In this document: piece by piece, positions 21,892 to 33,558 of the stretch
Position numbering within the stretch: the first letter of the stretch is position 1
How the letters are laid out: the number at the start of each line of letters is the position of its first letter
Source of the DNA: Amorphophallus konjac
Lineage: Eukaryota > Streptophyta > Magnoliopsida > Alismatales > Araceae
Reading direction: 5' to 3'
DNA: 64,000 nt
Assembly: GCA_022559845.1 (NCBI GenBank)
Contig: CM040126.1
Coordinates: 138,578,064-138,642,063, forward strand
Position numbers and translations under genes: made by a program
Notes under the pieces: model-generated
The model's input: the letters and a program-made list of their open reading frames with translations, nothing else
Databases searched by the model: none
Told to the model about the DNA's origin: nothing

Positions 21892-23110
21892 AATTGTACA
21901 GCAAGATGGATGGAATAAATCCCTTTTATTTTCATTCCAAACCATTGGTACATCAGATAGGCAAATGCCAGTACATCACATAGCAAAAAGCAAAAATCCG
22001 TCTAACACTGCCTCAAGGGGTCATCGCTCGGCTGACTCGGTCTTGATCTCCTCGCGTCCAGCCACTGACTCTGCCTCGTGCGGAAACTGGCTCGGGCAAG
22101 AGGTGGTCAAGCCAGTTGCCTCGGGTGGCCCGTGACAAAGGTGACAGAGGGATTGCAGGAGGAAGGCCACCTTTAAACGTTGAGGAAGGCTACCTCCCAA
22201 GTTGGCAACAACCAGGAAAAAGGAGCGCCGTGAAGGCCTCCCCCCTTCCAAACTGCCAACTCCTTGGAAGGAAGGAGAGAGCAAGCAGCCCCCGAAGAGT
22301 GAAAGAAATGAAGAACAGAAGAGGGAGAAAGAGGCTGCAGACGGAGGAAGGCTTCGGTGAGGAGGGAGCTTGATACGCCTCCTCCCCTCACACGGAGGGA
22401 AGTAACGGCGGGCTCCCCTGATGCCCCCATCCGTCCTCCGCCTCGGCGTCCACCCGGAAGCCACGCTGGAACTGAGAAAGGGCAAGAACCATGCTTTCAC
22501 ACGTCGAAGCCCTCTCCAGATCTGCGCGGCGACCGTCAGACCCGTCTCGTGCACGCGCGGCGACCGTGGGATCCGTTCAACATTACAGGGCAGCGGGAGC
22601 TCGCCGCTCCCCGTCGTCGGCGGCGTCACCCTCCGAAGGATCCTCCATGCTCCGAATACAAGGGCACAATGCACAGTGAAGAGGAAGGAGCGAGGAAAGA
22701 CTGTTAGAGAAAATCCCAAGCAGTGAAGAGGAAAGGGCGCCTTTCGGTCCTTCTTATAGGCCAAAGGAGGCTACACGCCTTAAATGACCCCCCCCCCTCC
22801 TCGGAAACACGCCAAAGGATTTCTCCCCTAAACAGTCACCTCCAACTCCTTGTCCCCCACCCTAGCGGGATTCACGAAGCGGCCTGACATTCAAAAGCCA
22901 GAGGAAATGGAAAGACGCCCCGTCAAAAGCCTACCAAAACTGCATGCGAATACCACGCAGGGCATATCGGCACCTCCCAACCACTCAAGATCCGCCAACC
23001 AAATCACGGCAAGGATGGTACTCAAACAGAGCAAGTCATTTATTATCACACCAAATGGAAACCCTCTACAAAGAGGGAAGAAAGACAAAAAGGGAAGGAG
23101 GCAAAGTACA
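21892..23110. other. T2 interior between integrase and the antisense gene
   Basis: The 3' ends of the sense pol and the antisense gene face each other here. An AT-rich stretch (21900-21960, AATAAATCCC; and 23040-23060) could hold polyadenylation signals for either strand. A 247-codon minus-strand frame (22021-22764) and overlapping plus frames are GC-rich and compositionally biased and show no domain, so I do not call them genes. Confidence 0.45.
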
Positions 23111-25706
23111 TCAGGCCTCGGGCCCACTTTGACATTCGGGAACGACGGAAGGAGACGCGTCACCCCCGGCGCCTTCGGTGACGGCCGGCTCGGACACTGA
23201 CCTCGCCTGTGCGAGAACTGTCCCGGTCGTGAGCCCTCCCGAAACGCCCGGAGTCGGTGACCCCGATGGAGGCGACCCCTCCGAATCTCCCCCGACCGAC
23301 GAGGAAGAGTTGGAAACCGACTCATCCGAGTCATAACACTGGCCGAAGGGGAACTCGATCGTGGAGTTTTGCTCATCGGCGTAGTCCACCGCCCGGCGAT
23401 AGCCTTGCTTGAACCCCTTTCGAGCACCTCGGCGTAATGCTACCTCGTAGTAGGGTAGGGCGGCTTTCATCAGGTCGGCCGAGTAAGCATCCGAGCTCCT
23501 GTAATGCTCGATTGCCTCCGCCTCAACCTGCCCCGCCCTTCCGGCAAGCTCGACCCGAGCCCGCTCCGCCTCGGCCGCGCGCTCCTCTGCCCGGGCCCGG
23601 TCCGCCTCAGCCTCAGCTCGGAGACGCTCCGCCACCTCCGCCCGATCTAGCAGCTCGGCGCGTTCGAGCTCCCAACGGTTGTCTAGCTCGAGGCGACGCA
23701 GACGCTCCTCCTCAAGGAATCGGCTTGTCCTCTCGAGAGACTCTCGGGTCTTGGCGAGCTGTTCGGCCAGCACCCCGGCTTCCAGTCGGCTCACCCGCGC
23801 CACCTCCCGGAACGCGGAGAACTCCTGCCGGAGCCCCTCATGCTCCCCCTTGAGTCGGGCCAGTTTCATCTCGCAGCCCCCAAGGGTCCAGGCAAGTTCC
23901 GACCGCTCCGCCTCGTCCGGGCGTGCGCCTCTGCCATCAAAGCCGCCGACCGAGCTATGACCAGGCCGCCCTCCATCAAGACATCAAGGATCCCGGGGGG
24001 GTATTGCGCCTTTCTCCCCCCTTCGTCCTTGCGGTAATCGACCGGCAGACCCGATACAGGTCACCCGTAATGCTGAGCCTTTCCAAGGGCTCCGACAGAG
24101 GGGACCGCTCCGCCCGGGGCACCCCGCCAGAAGACTCTGCTCGAGTGACGGAACCAACCGCCTCTCGCGCCACGGTCGGTTGGGGTTGCGACGCCACCCC
24201 AGGCGAAACCCCAACCTCGACCGGCGCCGCGGGACCGACCGCACCAGGAGCTCCAAACACTTGGGGCTGCAACGCCCTAGCGGGCGAACCCCCAGCCCTG
24301 CCTGTCTCGGCCCGCACCTCGCCGACCGAGACATCCCCGCCTTCGGCCAATCCCCCGGCCTCGGCGCCAGCTACTTCGACATCGGCCCCCTCTGCCTCCG
24401 TGGGGGGGAGAGTCGACCCATCGCCGCCCTCTTATGGGCCCCCGGTCTCCTCGGCCCCCTCTCGCCTGGCAGGTGGGGGAGCTGGCCCCAAGGGGTCGGC
24501 CCCATCTTGCCCCCGAGAGGGGAGCGCCGCCGAGCCGGAGTCGCCCCCGGCGGTAGGAGGAAGACCGGCCTTCTTGGCCCGTTTCTTGGCCTTCACGGCC
24601 TCCCGCAACTTTCCCGCCATGGGATCCTTGCGCTTTGTACCAGTCGGCCGTGAAGACCCCGCGGGAGCCACCCCCTTGCCCTTATCTCGGGCTTGGGCGC
24701 AACTCGCAGAAGCATCTGGTTCATCGGCCGCCGAGTCATCTCCCAGATCAATGACCTCAGCAGTTTCCTCCAGAGGTTCCCGCCTAACGTCTGCCACAAA
24801 GGGAGAAGACCCGGTCAGGAGAAAAAGTATCTACCATCCCAGGAGAAGAACCTCGAGAGCGGTACCTTTCGACGTCAACCGCGTAAGCAGGCACCGTTCG
24901 ATGTTCTCTGGCGTCACCAGCTCCTCGGTCGACTGACGGTTACCCAGCAGACGAGCGGCCTGCCGCTCCACATGGGGAGGGAACTCCTCTGGGCGAGGGG
25001 GGAGATTTGGATGAAAATTGGGCGAGATCGGACATCTCCAAAACTCATCCGTCGCCTCCGCCTTCACCCAAAAGAATTAGGTCTTCCACCCCTTGTGCGA
25101 GGAGTCCTTCGCAGCGAGGGAGATGCAACTCCTGTTCCTCCTTGCCTGGATGAAGTAAAAGCACTTCCCCACCGACGGGTGCGCTTTCAACTCGAAAAAA
25201 TAATGAAAGAAATCCAAGGAAGGAAAAATGTCGTGCTGACGACAGAGAATCCGAAAGGCGGAAAGAAGGAGATATGAGTTGGCCACCAACTGAATAGGCG
25301 CTAACTGGAAAAACTCGAGAAGCTGGAGTACAAGAGGCTCGAAGGGAAGGTGGAACCCACTCTTCCAGGCCAGAAGGAAAGTGCAAATGTGCCCCGTACG
25401 GCTGTCCAGGCTCGTCTCATACGGGGCGGCGGCAGCAAAGCTGTACCTGAGAGGCAAGCGAAAGCGATGCTCCAGCTTCCTCACCTCGGCCTCCCCCAGC
25501 TCACTACAGTTGGAGACGGGCTCCCGCCTCACCTGCCCGATTTCCAGAGGCAGACCAGCCATCAAGCCGGAAGATGATCCCTCATGCGAGCTCGAAGACT
25601 CCGGAGGGGAAGGAAGTTGCCGGACCGCCTCTGCGGTTATCCTCGCCAACTCCTCAAACGCCGTCGTAAGGCTCTGCGCCTCCACTGTGCCCTCACGGCG
25701 CATCAA
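23111..25706 (-). pseudogene. T2 antisense extra gene, putative gypsy-type transposon family, broken
   Basis: Starts at 25706 (MMRREGTVEAQ). Exon 1 (25706-24866) encodes the conserved globular domain (RFRLPLRYSF...FHLPFEPLVLQLLEFF..LAPIQLVANSYLLLSAF) that I recognise as the family annotated as putative gypsy type transposon (Transposase_28). An in-frame TAA at 25074-25076 interrupts it. A 75-bp intron is readable (donor GAAAG|GTACC at 24865, acceptor GTGGCAG|ACG at 24791). Exon 2 gives a low-complexity acidic and Pro/Ala-rich linker with one more stop (about 24432), then, after a frameshift near 23950, a long Glu/Arg/Ala coiled coil (23869-23500) and the conserved tail YYEVALRRGARKGF..GYRRAVDYA. 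Its function is unknown; related antisense ORFs are known in Tat elements. Confidence 0.78.
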
Positions 25707-25980
25707 GGAGCCCCAGAAACAAAGAAACTAAGGAAAGCCCAAAACCCTGAGAAGCCTAGAACGACGAACAGTGCCCAACGCCTATAAAACCCTGGAGGGA
25801 GGCGGCACGTCGTTCCGTGCTCTGAGAAAAGGGGGGCCCCTTCAGTTCAAATCCGTCAGGATCATCATTACGGGCCCAGGCGACCACTATACGTGGCTCC
25901 CTCACGCCAACAAAATTCTGCCCACCTGAGCCACGCCGGTCCAAAGCCTCAAAAACTACTCGACCGAGCCTCCATGGCTC

Positions 25981-26000
25981 GGGAGTAGGAGGGGGACAAG
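25981..26000 (+). promoter_or_regulatory. T2 polypurine tract
   Basis: GGGAGTAGGAGGGGGACAAG immediately precedes the 3' LTR start TGGAGAGG. Confidence 0.82.
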
Positions 26001-26772
26001 TGGAGAGGGGGATTTCTATAGCCCACCCAAAGAGCAGCCCAACTAGACCTAACAGGGTCCAACGAGGCAGGCCCACCCGGGTGACAGCCCACAGGGCCCA
26101 CTCAGGGAAGAAAAGCCCAATAAGAAAACACTCGAGGAACCAACTCTCCCCGGCGGCCTCTAGGCTCGGAGGGCCCGAGTGATGGTCAGGTCATAAGGAA
26201 GGTCCGGCCCAAGCCGTTTCCCCCCTCGCCCGGGAGAGACAGGCATTAGCCGACCTATCCGACCCCTCTTCCACCGAGCCATGCTCATCACCCGGACAGG
26301 GCGGGTGTTTCAGGAGCTCGGCCAGACCAAACATCATCCGTTCAAGAGTCCCCAACGGATAGGGGAGCCAGGAAACCGCCGGACTTCAAGGCGATAACGT
26401 CCCCACGATAAGGCCATGAAAGCCCACGTCAAGGACGTAACTCCCGCCGGAGACCCCTCAGCTTGCTGGACTCCTGAAGGCGGCACACTATTTAAACCAG
26501 GGCTACCCTCCGACGGAAGAAGAGGGCCATCCAGGTACTCATAGACCCAAACTCCTGAGCAATCCGCTTCACCCTCTGGTGGAGAGAGATCTCGCGCGTT
26601 AGCTTTTCTCCTCCCCATTATTGCTTCCACCATAGCTCTACTGACTTAGCCATCAGAGGGTTTTACCCCAGGGAAGCCCCCTGGGCCCTCTGATATGTTT
26701 CCCTGTCTTGCAGTTCATCTTCAGGTGATCCACAGCCCGCTCAGGATACAAGCGCGAGACTTCGCCTCTTCA
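26001..26772 (+). repeat. T2 3' LTR (772 bp)
   Basis: Starts TGGAGAGGGGG after the PPT and ends CGCCTCTTCA before the duplicated ACGGT. It pairs with 20063-20833. Confidence 0.92.
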
Positions 26773-26777
26773 ACGGT
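26773..26777 (+). other. T2 target-site duplication, right copy (ACGGT)
   Basis: Matches 20058-20062. T1 sequence resumes at 26778. Confidence 0.92.
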
Positions 26778-26877
26778 CATCCCAGAACCGCCTTATCCCT
26801 TGTGGGTCCTGCCCTCTCTTCATTCTTCGCCCTTTCTTCTCTGGTTGTATTCCCAGTGATTTGCCTGTATTAAGTCT

Positions 26878-28620
26878 ATGTCTTCCCTCATGGAGCATTA
26901 TTGCCATCCTATGTATCCTTCTTCCCAATTTTCTTCTTATTCCCGCGTGGAATCCTCTTCTCACGCAGGTCCATCTTCCCGTGGTCCCTATGATTCATCC
27001 GAGGAATAGGCTAATCTTATGGCACATGTCTTGTTCGCCAAATGGACCCTAGTCAGGCCCAAAAATTGATTGCAAATCACCTTAATGGGCCTTCCTCTCT
27101 TAATGCGCCTTCTTCTCTTAATGGACCTTCTTCACTTAATAGGCCTTCTTCTCTTAATGGCATCCTTCCTCTTCCCCTGCTGTTGGCCCAATTGGCCCTT
27201 ATACTAATATTCCTTCTAGGCCTATATATCCTTCTACTCCCGGAATGGGCCCGTCTTTTCCTCAGCCCGGATCCTCTTATCCTACCCATTATCATAATTC
27301 TGGTCCAAATTCACAACCTCTTGCTCAGGTTGGCCTGCATCATTCTCGATCTCTCCCTACCCAGTAGATGATTTCTCAAGCCCAACACCAGCTTGATGAA
27401 CTCCAACGTCGGATCGATCTCAAACCCTCCTTGAGTGTCCCATTTGCCTTTCAAAATCTTCGACTTCCACCTCCTTTACAAATTCTTGCCTATCGCTGTT
27501 ATGGTGGAACCGGCGACCCCTTTGTGCATTTAAAGGAGTTTGTTTATGAGTCGGCCCAATTTTGACATGACCAACGCTTGATGGCCTATCTGTTTGGTCT
27601 GTCACTAAAAGGCCCGGTTCAGGATTGGTTCTTTTCATTGCCGCAAGAGCAAGTTGTGAATTTTTAAGTTGTGTATGACAAGTTTATTCAGCAGTATCAG
27701 GACCAGGTTGGGCCCAGGTTTTTCGTTGTGAATCTAGCCCACGAGAAGATGAAGCCTGACGAGGAATTCTCTACTTCTGTTGATCGCTGGCGTCACCCTG
27801 CCGTGCAAGTCCCGGGGCATATTCCGGAGCAGGAGCAGATCAAGATGGTTATTTCCAATGCGACGCCCGAGTATCGGTTCATCCTAGACCTAAATGATAT
27901 CACCTCTGGCAACAACTATATAGTCGATCCCGCTTCATCCGCCAACAACTCCAAGGTTCCCTTGACCCCGAGTCTCCTTCGCCTTCCACATCCACTTGCA
28001 CCTCACCCTCCACGTATCAACCTCCCATGAGTCAGCCTTCCGCCATGCACAGTCAGCCATCCGCTCCCACATATCCACATGTGTCTCCACCTCCAGTCAA
28101 GGGAACACCGAACCCCGAGCAAGTGGATGCCGTCCACTATATACCTACTCATCCCACTCATACACCTTTGCCTAACCCCTCCACTAGTTACCATGCACCC
28201 TTACCTACACAACCTCCACTTCCTTCTAAACAACCCTCTCCTCCATCCCATACTCCTCGGCATCCCCCTTGCCAGAAGCGGGCTCATTACCCTCTGTTGT
28301 CGGAGTCTTTTTCAAATATTTTCTGGGCTTTAATGGCCACTCACGTGTTGCAGCTCCCTCTGATTGTGCCCTGCCAACCCACGGTTGGGAATTTGCTCCA
28401 ATTTTGTGATTATCATCGCCAGCATGGGCATTTGGTCGAGGATTACCCCAAATTCCAGAACTTTGTTTATGGCCTCGAAGATAAGAAAAGGATTGATTGG
28501 TCTGTCATTCACAAGGTCAGTTTATATCTTCGCAGCCAGCAATAGCAGCAACAAGCGCCACCCAGGCAGCCATCTCCATTACAAGACCCGGGGCACCCCC
28601 GTGATCCCTTAGTTAGTGTT
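26878..28620 (+). pseudogene. gag: T1 gag (Tat-type), many stops and frameshifts
   Basis: Likely start ATG at 26878 (MSSLMEHY), after ~100 bp of leader that follows T2. The N-terminal part contains an 18-bp tandem repeat coding NGPSSL units. The capsid-like core lies at about 27368-27930 (LAYRCYGGTGDPFVHLKEF; DWFFSLP; FIQQYQDQVG; MKPDEEFSTSVDRWR; ISNATPEYRFIL), with a stop near 27563 and another near 27666. A Pro/His/Ser-rich stretch follows, then a degenerate zinc-finger-like segment (FCDYHRQHGHLVEDYPKF, about 28405-28460). The core matches T3 gag (MKPDEDFAAYEDRWR, ISNATPTFWNIL), which fixes the lineage. At least three frames are needed to read it, so it is not functional. Confidence 0.82.
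27077..27165 (+). repeat. 18-bp tandem repeat in T1 gag
   Basis: Four to five copies of an 18-bp unit (AATGGGCCTTCCTCTCTT and variants) encode PSSLNG or PSSLNA in frame. Confidence 0.85.
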
Positions 28621-29198
28621 GCACCCGCTCCATAACCTCCATCTCCAGCTCCACCTACCCTATTACCTTCGCCATCTCCTACCCCATCTTCACAACCTCT
28701 ACAAACCCAAGCCTCTGCTCAGGCTAGTGCCTCCACTTTTTCTACTCCCATTGCCACCCCCACCGCTTCCACTCCTAACACCGCGCGGCGTGTCGTATCG
28801 ATACGCTGATGATGGGAGCCACAACATTCCTCCTCTCCATCACCATCACCTTCCCTTCCCTCGCCGTCACCATCTCCATTACCCTCGTTGCCTTCATCAT
28901 CACCTTCACCGTCATCGCCATCGCCATTGCCTAACCCGTCGCCATCACTTTCGCCACCTCCTCTCCCAAAATCACCTTGCCCGTTGCCTCCATCATCTCC
29001 ACCACTGTCATCTCTCGGCCCTCACTTTTGTTTTAGCCTAAGCAAGCCACGCCTTTGCCCGAGCTCATCATTGCCATATTGCCTTCACCTTCACTTGACA
29101 TCACCATCCCTGTTGAAGCCTCCACGCCTTCTAAACCTACTACCTCCACTCCACCTACTTCCGCCCCACGGAGTGGGTGTGCGCTGCCTATGGTGCTG
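28621..29198 (+). other. T1 low-complexity Pro/Ser/His-coding stretch
   Basis: C-rich simple sequence (CCATCACC- and CCTCC-type codons) continues the gag-protease linker. Open frames exist on the plus strand in all phases because of composition. No motif is recognisable. Confidence 0.5.
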
Positions 29199-30129
29199 TG
29201 GAACGCACTAGATTTTGACTATTAAAAATATCATGGTATCGGTGGTTATATCGATTCGGGATCATCTGTCCCACCGGGCGTGCCAACTTGTGGAACGCAC
29301 TAGATTTCATGTTCGTGAAAGATATCGGGGTGTTCTTTTTATCAGTTTATCGGTTTATCTAGTGCGAGGGCGTGCCAGTCACCTAGGTGACAATGTGTTC
29401 GGGCTTCAAGACTGGAGTGGTCCGAAGCCCGGGGTGCGCTCCGTCTGACTAATCAGACGATTATGGATATCGGGTCGGGACTGGAGACCCGCCGCGCCAT
29501 AAAGGCCGCGACGTTAATTACATCCCCTCGGAGAGGGGAAGACCTCTGATTAATCGCCAAGAGAAGGGGCCAAATGACCTAAAGATCATTTTTCATTAAA
29601 GAATGCGAGTTGGGTTGACATGATTTAAACCCTCCGCATCGGTATGCAAAACGGTGTTCAAAACCATACAAATACTTGCTGCGAGTGCGGCAAATTTAAT
29701 GCAAGTGCGGGATTAGATCCCGGTATATATATATATATCAGTCACTAACGGACCATCCAGTATTCGGTCGAGAGTCCATGTTCGAGGCATCGGAGATAAC
29801 AACAAAGACATTCGGATATCTGCCGTAGGTACGACACGTTTCATATGGGTGCAGGATCGGATCCCAGAAGAAGTGGGTCAAGTTGATGAACTATCGGCCC
29901 AAGAGGTGCACGGATCATGACCATGTCGGGGATCCCGAGGTCAACATCCGATACCACGGGGCATCATTGCATAGTCCGGGGGAGCGGGTTGTTAAGTGTA
30001 AAGCCAAAACTCGACAACGTGCGCCCTCGCACGCGGATCGACCTGCGCGGTCAGGTCGCGGGGTTATTCATTAACTTTAATTCTTTTCTCCCATTTGATT
30101 AATCATTATCCCCCTTTCAAGCACGCCGG

Positions 30130-30425
30130 ATTAGGTGGTATTGAAGGGGGGGGGGCGCCGGTTAAGGATGCTACAAGGGGAAGGGCGCGCCGGTTTAAGG
30201 AAGGGCAAGGGGCACGCCGAATAGGCCCAATGAGGGGGGGGCACGCCGGTTAAGGCAAAGAAGGGGAAGCTCCGTTTTAATGGTTAAACAAGGCAGAAGG
30301 GCGCGCCGGGTAGAGAAGCTCCCATGGGGGCGCGCCGTTTTAGCGTTCAAAGGAAATGGGGGGTTGCGAGAATGGTGTTAAATCGGCGCGGTGAGGGGTG
30401 ACCGCGCCAGATTAGGCCACGCCGG
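30130..30425. repeat. GGCGCGCC-type motif array in X
   Basis: Repeats of GGGCGCGCCGG(T)TTAAGG and variants (GGGCACGCCGG) every 30-50 bp. The core GGCGCGCC is an 8-bp palindrome that is rare in random DNA. Further copies lie at about 30766 and 32046-32100. Confidence 0.8.
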
Positions 30426-30855
30426 GACAGCTTCAAAGAGGTTTTATTTCAACCCTTTTATGCTATGTTTCTTGTTTCTTTAAACTGCAAGTCGATTTAT
30501 TGATTAGTTGTTCATCTTATTGATGGATTATGTTTATGGAAAGAAGATTTAAGTGTTTTAATTGTTTATTTAGGTGGATTAGCGTGATGATTCAAGTGTT
30601 TCGTTAGAAGAGTTTGTGTGCAGGGCAGTCCAGTTTGATGCAGAGGCTTCAAGCATATGATGTTCTGGCCCTCAGAGAATGGCTTGTTTGTTTGTTCTGG
30701 TATGTTCTTGATCCTGGCGAAAATCGGGCAGCACTTCCCCTAGACCCGAAGGGTCCGGGAAAAAAATGGGGCGCGCCATACGGAGAGAACTCCGACGGCC
30801 CCGAAACATCTCGGTGTGCGCATAAGCGACGACACCAGTAAAATTACCCCATTTG

Positions 30856-31010
30856 GGGCCGGAGGTCCCGAGGGCTAGCCTAAAAGGGAGTCCGGTGACC
30901 CATGGGTTGTTGCGATCGTGTAGACTTCTCCCGTATAGGGCCGGAGATTCCGAGGGCAAGCCTACAAGGGATTCCGGTGACCCAGGAGTCGTCCGATCAT
31001 GGCCGAGCAC
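30856..31010. repeat. ~82-bp tandem duplication in X
   Basis: Two copies start GGGCCGGAG (30856 and 30938). Both contain CCGAGGGC(T/A)AGCCTA and TTCCGGTGACCCA-like segments, each within an imperfect inverted repeat. Confidence 0.8.
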
Positions 31011-32160
31011 AGCGTGAGAGCCGAAGCTGACACAAGAACATGGCGGAGGGGAGATCCAGGGGATAGCAGTAAAAAGAAGTGAATGCACGCATGTATATAT
31101 ATATATATATATTTATAGATACTTATGTACATATCTATGCATATATGATCCTACGGAAACATATGGACTTGCAAAAGGAAAGGGATGAGCGAGCATCAAA
31201 ATCAGGTTTCATGAAGGAGATAAGTAAGGATCGGGGTTGAAGGCCCCATGCTTCATTTCCATTTAAACGGAAGAGCTACATCGGGGCTGGACGTCGCCGA
31301 GCAGAATACAAGGGAAGAAGAGAAAGACAATGACCCACCCTCACACGGCTGGCTCTCACTCTTCCTCCCCTTTCTCTCCCACTCTTTCTTTCTTCTTCTT
31401 CACACAGGCTTCGGGGCTTCAAGGGGTTTCTCTCAGAAGAAAAGCTTCCACTCTCTAGGCTTCCGAGAGTTGTCCAACCGATCAAAGTTCCCCGTGGTGG
31501 GCTTTTTATAGGGGCTAGTGGCCCTGTCGAAGGGAGAGGCCCCCCTTATTTTTCTTTATTTCTTCTTCTTTCCATCTTACTTCGCCTGCAACGCCTCTGC
31601 CGTGTCACCGTGTCGAATGCCGCTATCGTGGACGTCACCTCCGCCGCGGCTACAGTGTGATCGGGAGAGGGGTAGAGGCATGGCCTCCTCCTTCGCTGGC
31701 ATATCCATCGCTAGCCATGTTGCTTTCATCATTTGCAGGGGAATGGGCGGCCGACGGACGAAGTGAGCGTTCGACGGTGCAGGGTTCGAGAGTTTCCATT
31801 CACGGCATATGCTCGGTTGCCCAACGGATCGAAGCAGACATCTAGCCATTTTAAGCTGTTCGTCGACGTGCTGTTCGCAGGAAACAGGGGACCGTATTGA
31901 TGACGGGATGGGTCGATTGCATGCCCGGGAAGCGCTTCAGAGAATAGGTTTAGGGGTTAAAACGGCGCCATATTCAAAGGGGCGTCGTTTTAAGCATCAA
32001 AGGGGAGGCCCCTTTCCACAGGAGCACGCCGTGTAGCCAATGACAAGAAAGGGGCGCGCCGTTTTAAGAGGGGGGTGTGCCGTTTTAAGGCGCGCCGTTT
32101 TAAGGCCCCTTCGTGCCATTTTAAGCACTAAACGGATTCTTCTCGAAGCCGCGGCCGTTT

Positions 32161-33558
32161 ATATGAATGTCGGCATTCCCAGGATGTTCCGGTTGCGATG
32201 TATGGCCTCTGCAATATTCCGTTCGCAGCCTTTGGGGCTCGGTCCCGGACTCTGCGTGACTTTCGGTGCACGTCGGGCTGTGTCAGAGTTCCCGACTCTT
32301 CTTCGATTCAGCTCTCGGCACGGTCGGCTGTAGAGTTGTGGCTGTATCTTCCTCCCGGGGGGCTCCCTCATCGGCTAGCGGACCACCAAGCGAGTCCTCA
32401 TCCTGATCGGGCGAGGCATGAGGTTTATTTAGCATTTCCGTCTTCGACTTGCTCTCGAGTGTCGAGACGTGCATGTCGTATGACCATCATCGACATTTTT
32501 CGACGTCCACAGGTGCCCCTTGGGACTGGTCCCCATGGAGATGAAGAGCCAAGTCAGGATGATGCAATGTCGGTTATACATTTTAAGCTTCAGGATTTCA
32601 TCTGTCGCATGCCGGTTCGTGTCCTGGTCCCTGGTCATTTTGGGGATGTTGTGCCTATACTCCTAATGACGGTTGCCAAGAAGAGCTCTCTTGCACTAGT
32701 GCCAGTTTCTTCTCAAGCGAGGCCGATGGCAATCTCATTGCTCACCGGCGGGTTCATTGTTGATGGTGTTATATCTTCTCGCTCTGTTGCCATTAAGATT
32801 GCTGGACAAGAAAGGGTGTCTACCCACATTGTGATGACTCACACGACTGCTAGGAAAGTTATACACTCTATGTTCAAGGGGAAATTGGCCATATTTTAAG
32901 CATTTTTGAAGGGTATTCTACACTTTCTATGCAATCTCCCTCGGTTCATTAGCAAGCCGGCCACGTCAACGCCGCGCATTACTCTCCCTCAGTTTCATCC
33001 TTCCCTTTTATCAAGGGAGTTGTGCTTCAAGCCCGATCGTCGAGTGGAGTTGTCGAATCTCAGGCTCCTTGTGCCGAGTGACAAAACTCCATGGTTTTTG
33101 ATGCTCATCTGTCCATGGAGTTACATGTTCAAGAATGTCAGCATGATGTTAGCACTGGGTACCTAGGGGCTGTCGCCCAGATGAAGCTGCATAGGTGGGC
33201 TCGTTATTTGAGAAGATATTGCAAGCCAAGAAGCCCAAAGCATCGAGTCCGCACCAGGCGGCCATGTTCGTGAAGTCTCTGCTAAGAAGAGGCGGCAATG
33301 CAAGTTCAAGGGCCACCGATTGTGCACTCAGGGGATCATTTCTCCTTCTTGTTCCTTTCATTCATCATTTCTTTTGCTTAGCTCCCACCCTTGGGTGGTG
33401 CATCTACTTTCTCCCAATCCTATTTCTACGATTTTCTCCTCTCTTCCTGGGTCCGTGAATCCCCATTCCTCTTCTTCTCGTCCGGATCCTCCGGATTTTC
33501 CTCATTTTCACGACCATAGGCCTCGGCCTAGGCCCTCCTTTCATCCCGCTTTCGGGGC
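32161..33558 (+). other. Unidentified, partly coding-like stretch
   Basis: Plus-strand frames (32198-32899, then pieces at 32906-33166 and 33091-33273, and a Pro/Ser-rich end at about 33400-33558) have mixed composition and look like one decayed coding region with frameshifts. I do not recognise a domain; the best-looking part is about 32580-32899 (VPILLMTVAKK, SSRSVAIKIAG). The Pro-rich end could be gag-linker sequence of T1 or another Tat element. No function is assigned. Confidence 0.3.

Larger units (their letters stand above)
20063..26772 (+). mobile_element. T2: internally deleted gypsy (Tat-lineage) element with intact ends
   Basis: Two LTRs of 771 and 772 bp (TGGAGAGG...CCTCTTCA) are flanked by the 5-bp duplication ACGGT. 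The interior starts directly inside the integrase. PBS, gag, protease, RT and RNase H are absent. Downstream of integrase lies a long antisense gene, then a PPT. The presence of an antisense extra gene between integrase and 3' LTR is a documented trait of Tat-lineage elements. T2 interrupts the leader of T1. Confidence 0.92.
17344..29198 (+). mobile_element. T1: Ty3/gypsy Tat-lineage element, 5' LTR to gag, interrupted by T2
   Basis: The element begins with an LTR (TGTTGACACC...), a PBS-like stretch and a ~1.2-kb leader, is split by T2 (20063-26772) and resumes with gag at 26878. The LTR start, LTR end block and gag match T3, which is a Tat-type element by its pol. No pol or 3' LTR of T1 is visible, so it is truncated or further displaced near 29.2 kb. 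The left flank at the insertion is ACCAG (17339-17343). Confidence 0.78.
29199..32160 (-). repeat. X: probable LTR of an unplaced gypsy-like element, minus strand
   Basis: About 3 kb of non-coding sequence with a minus-strand promoter box (CTATAAAAAGCCC, about 31500-31511). It has at least ten copies of a motif around GGCGCGCC followed by GGTTTAAG or GTTTTAAG (30139-30420, 30766, 32048-32100). Other repeats are an ~82-bp tandem duplication (30856-31010), a TA run (31091-31112) and a 19-bp direct repeat 92 bp apart (29197 and 29289). I could not find LTR termini, PPT or PBS, so orientation and limits are inferred from the TATA box and the change of composition. Confidence 0.4.

Noticed and set aside
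22021..22764. 247-codon minus-strand ORF in T2, and overlapping plus ORFs
   Set aside because: GC-rich biased composition, several frames open at once, no domain, and outside the conserved antisense gene.
23437..24936. Long plus-strand ORFs (Pro/Ala/Ser/Arg-rich) opposite the T2 antisense gene
   Set aside because: They are shadows of the coiled-coil and linker exons on the minus strand, whose conserved domain is recognisable.
32198..32899. LINE ORF1 or retropepsin in the unidentified stretch
   Set aside because: No zinc finger, RRM-like pattern or D[TS]G motif is readable; left unassigned.
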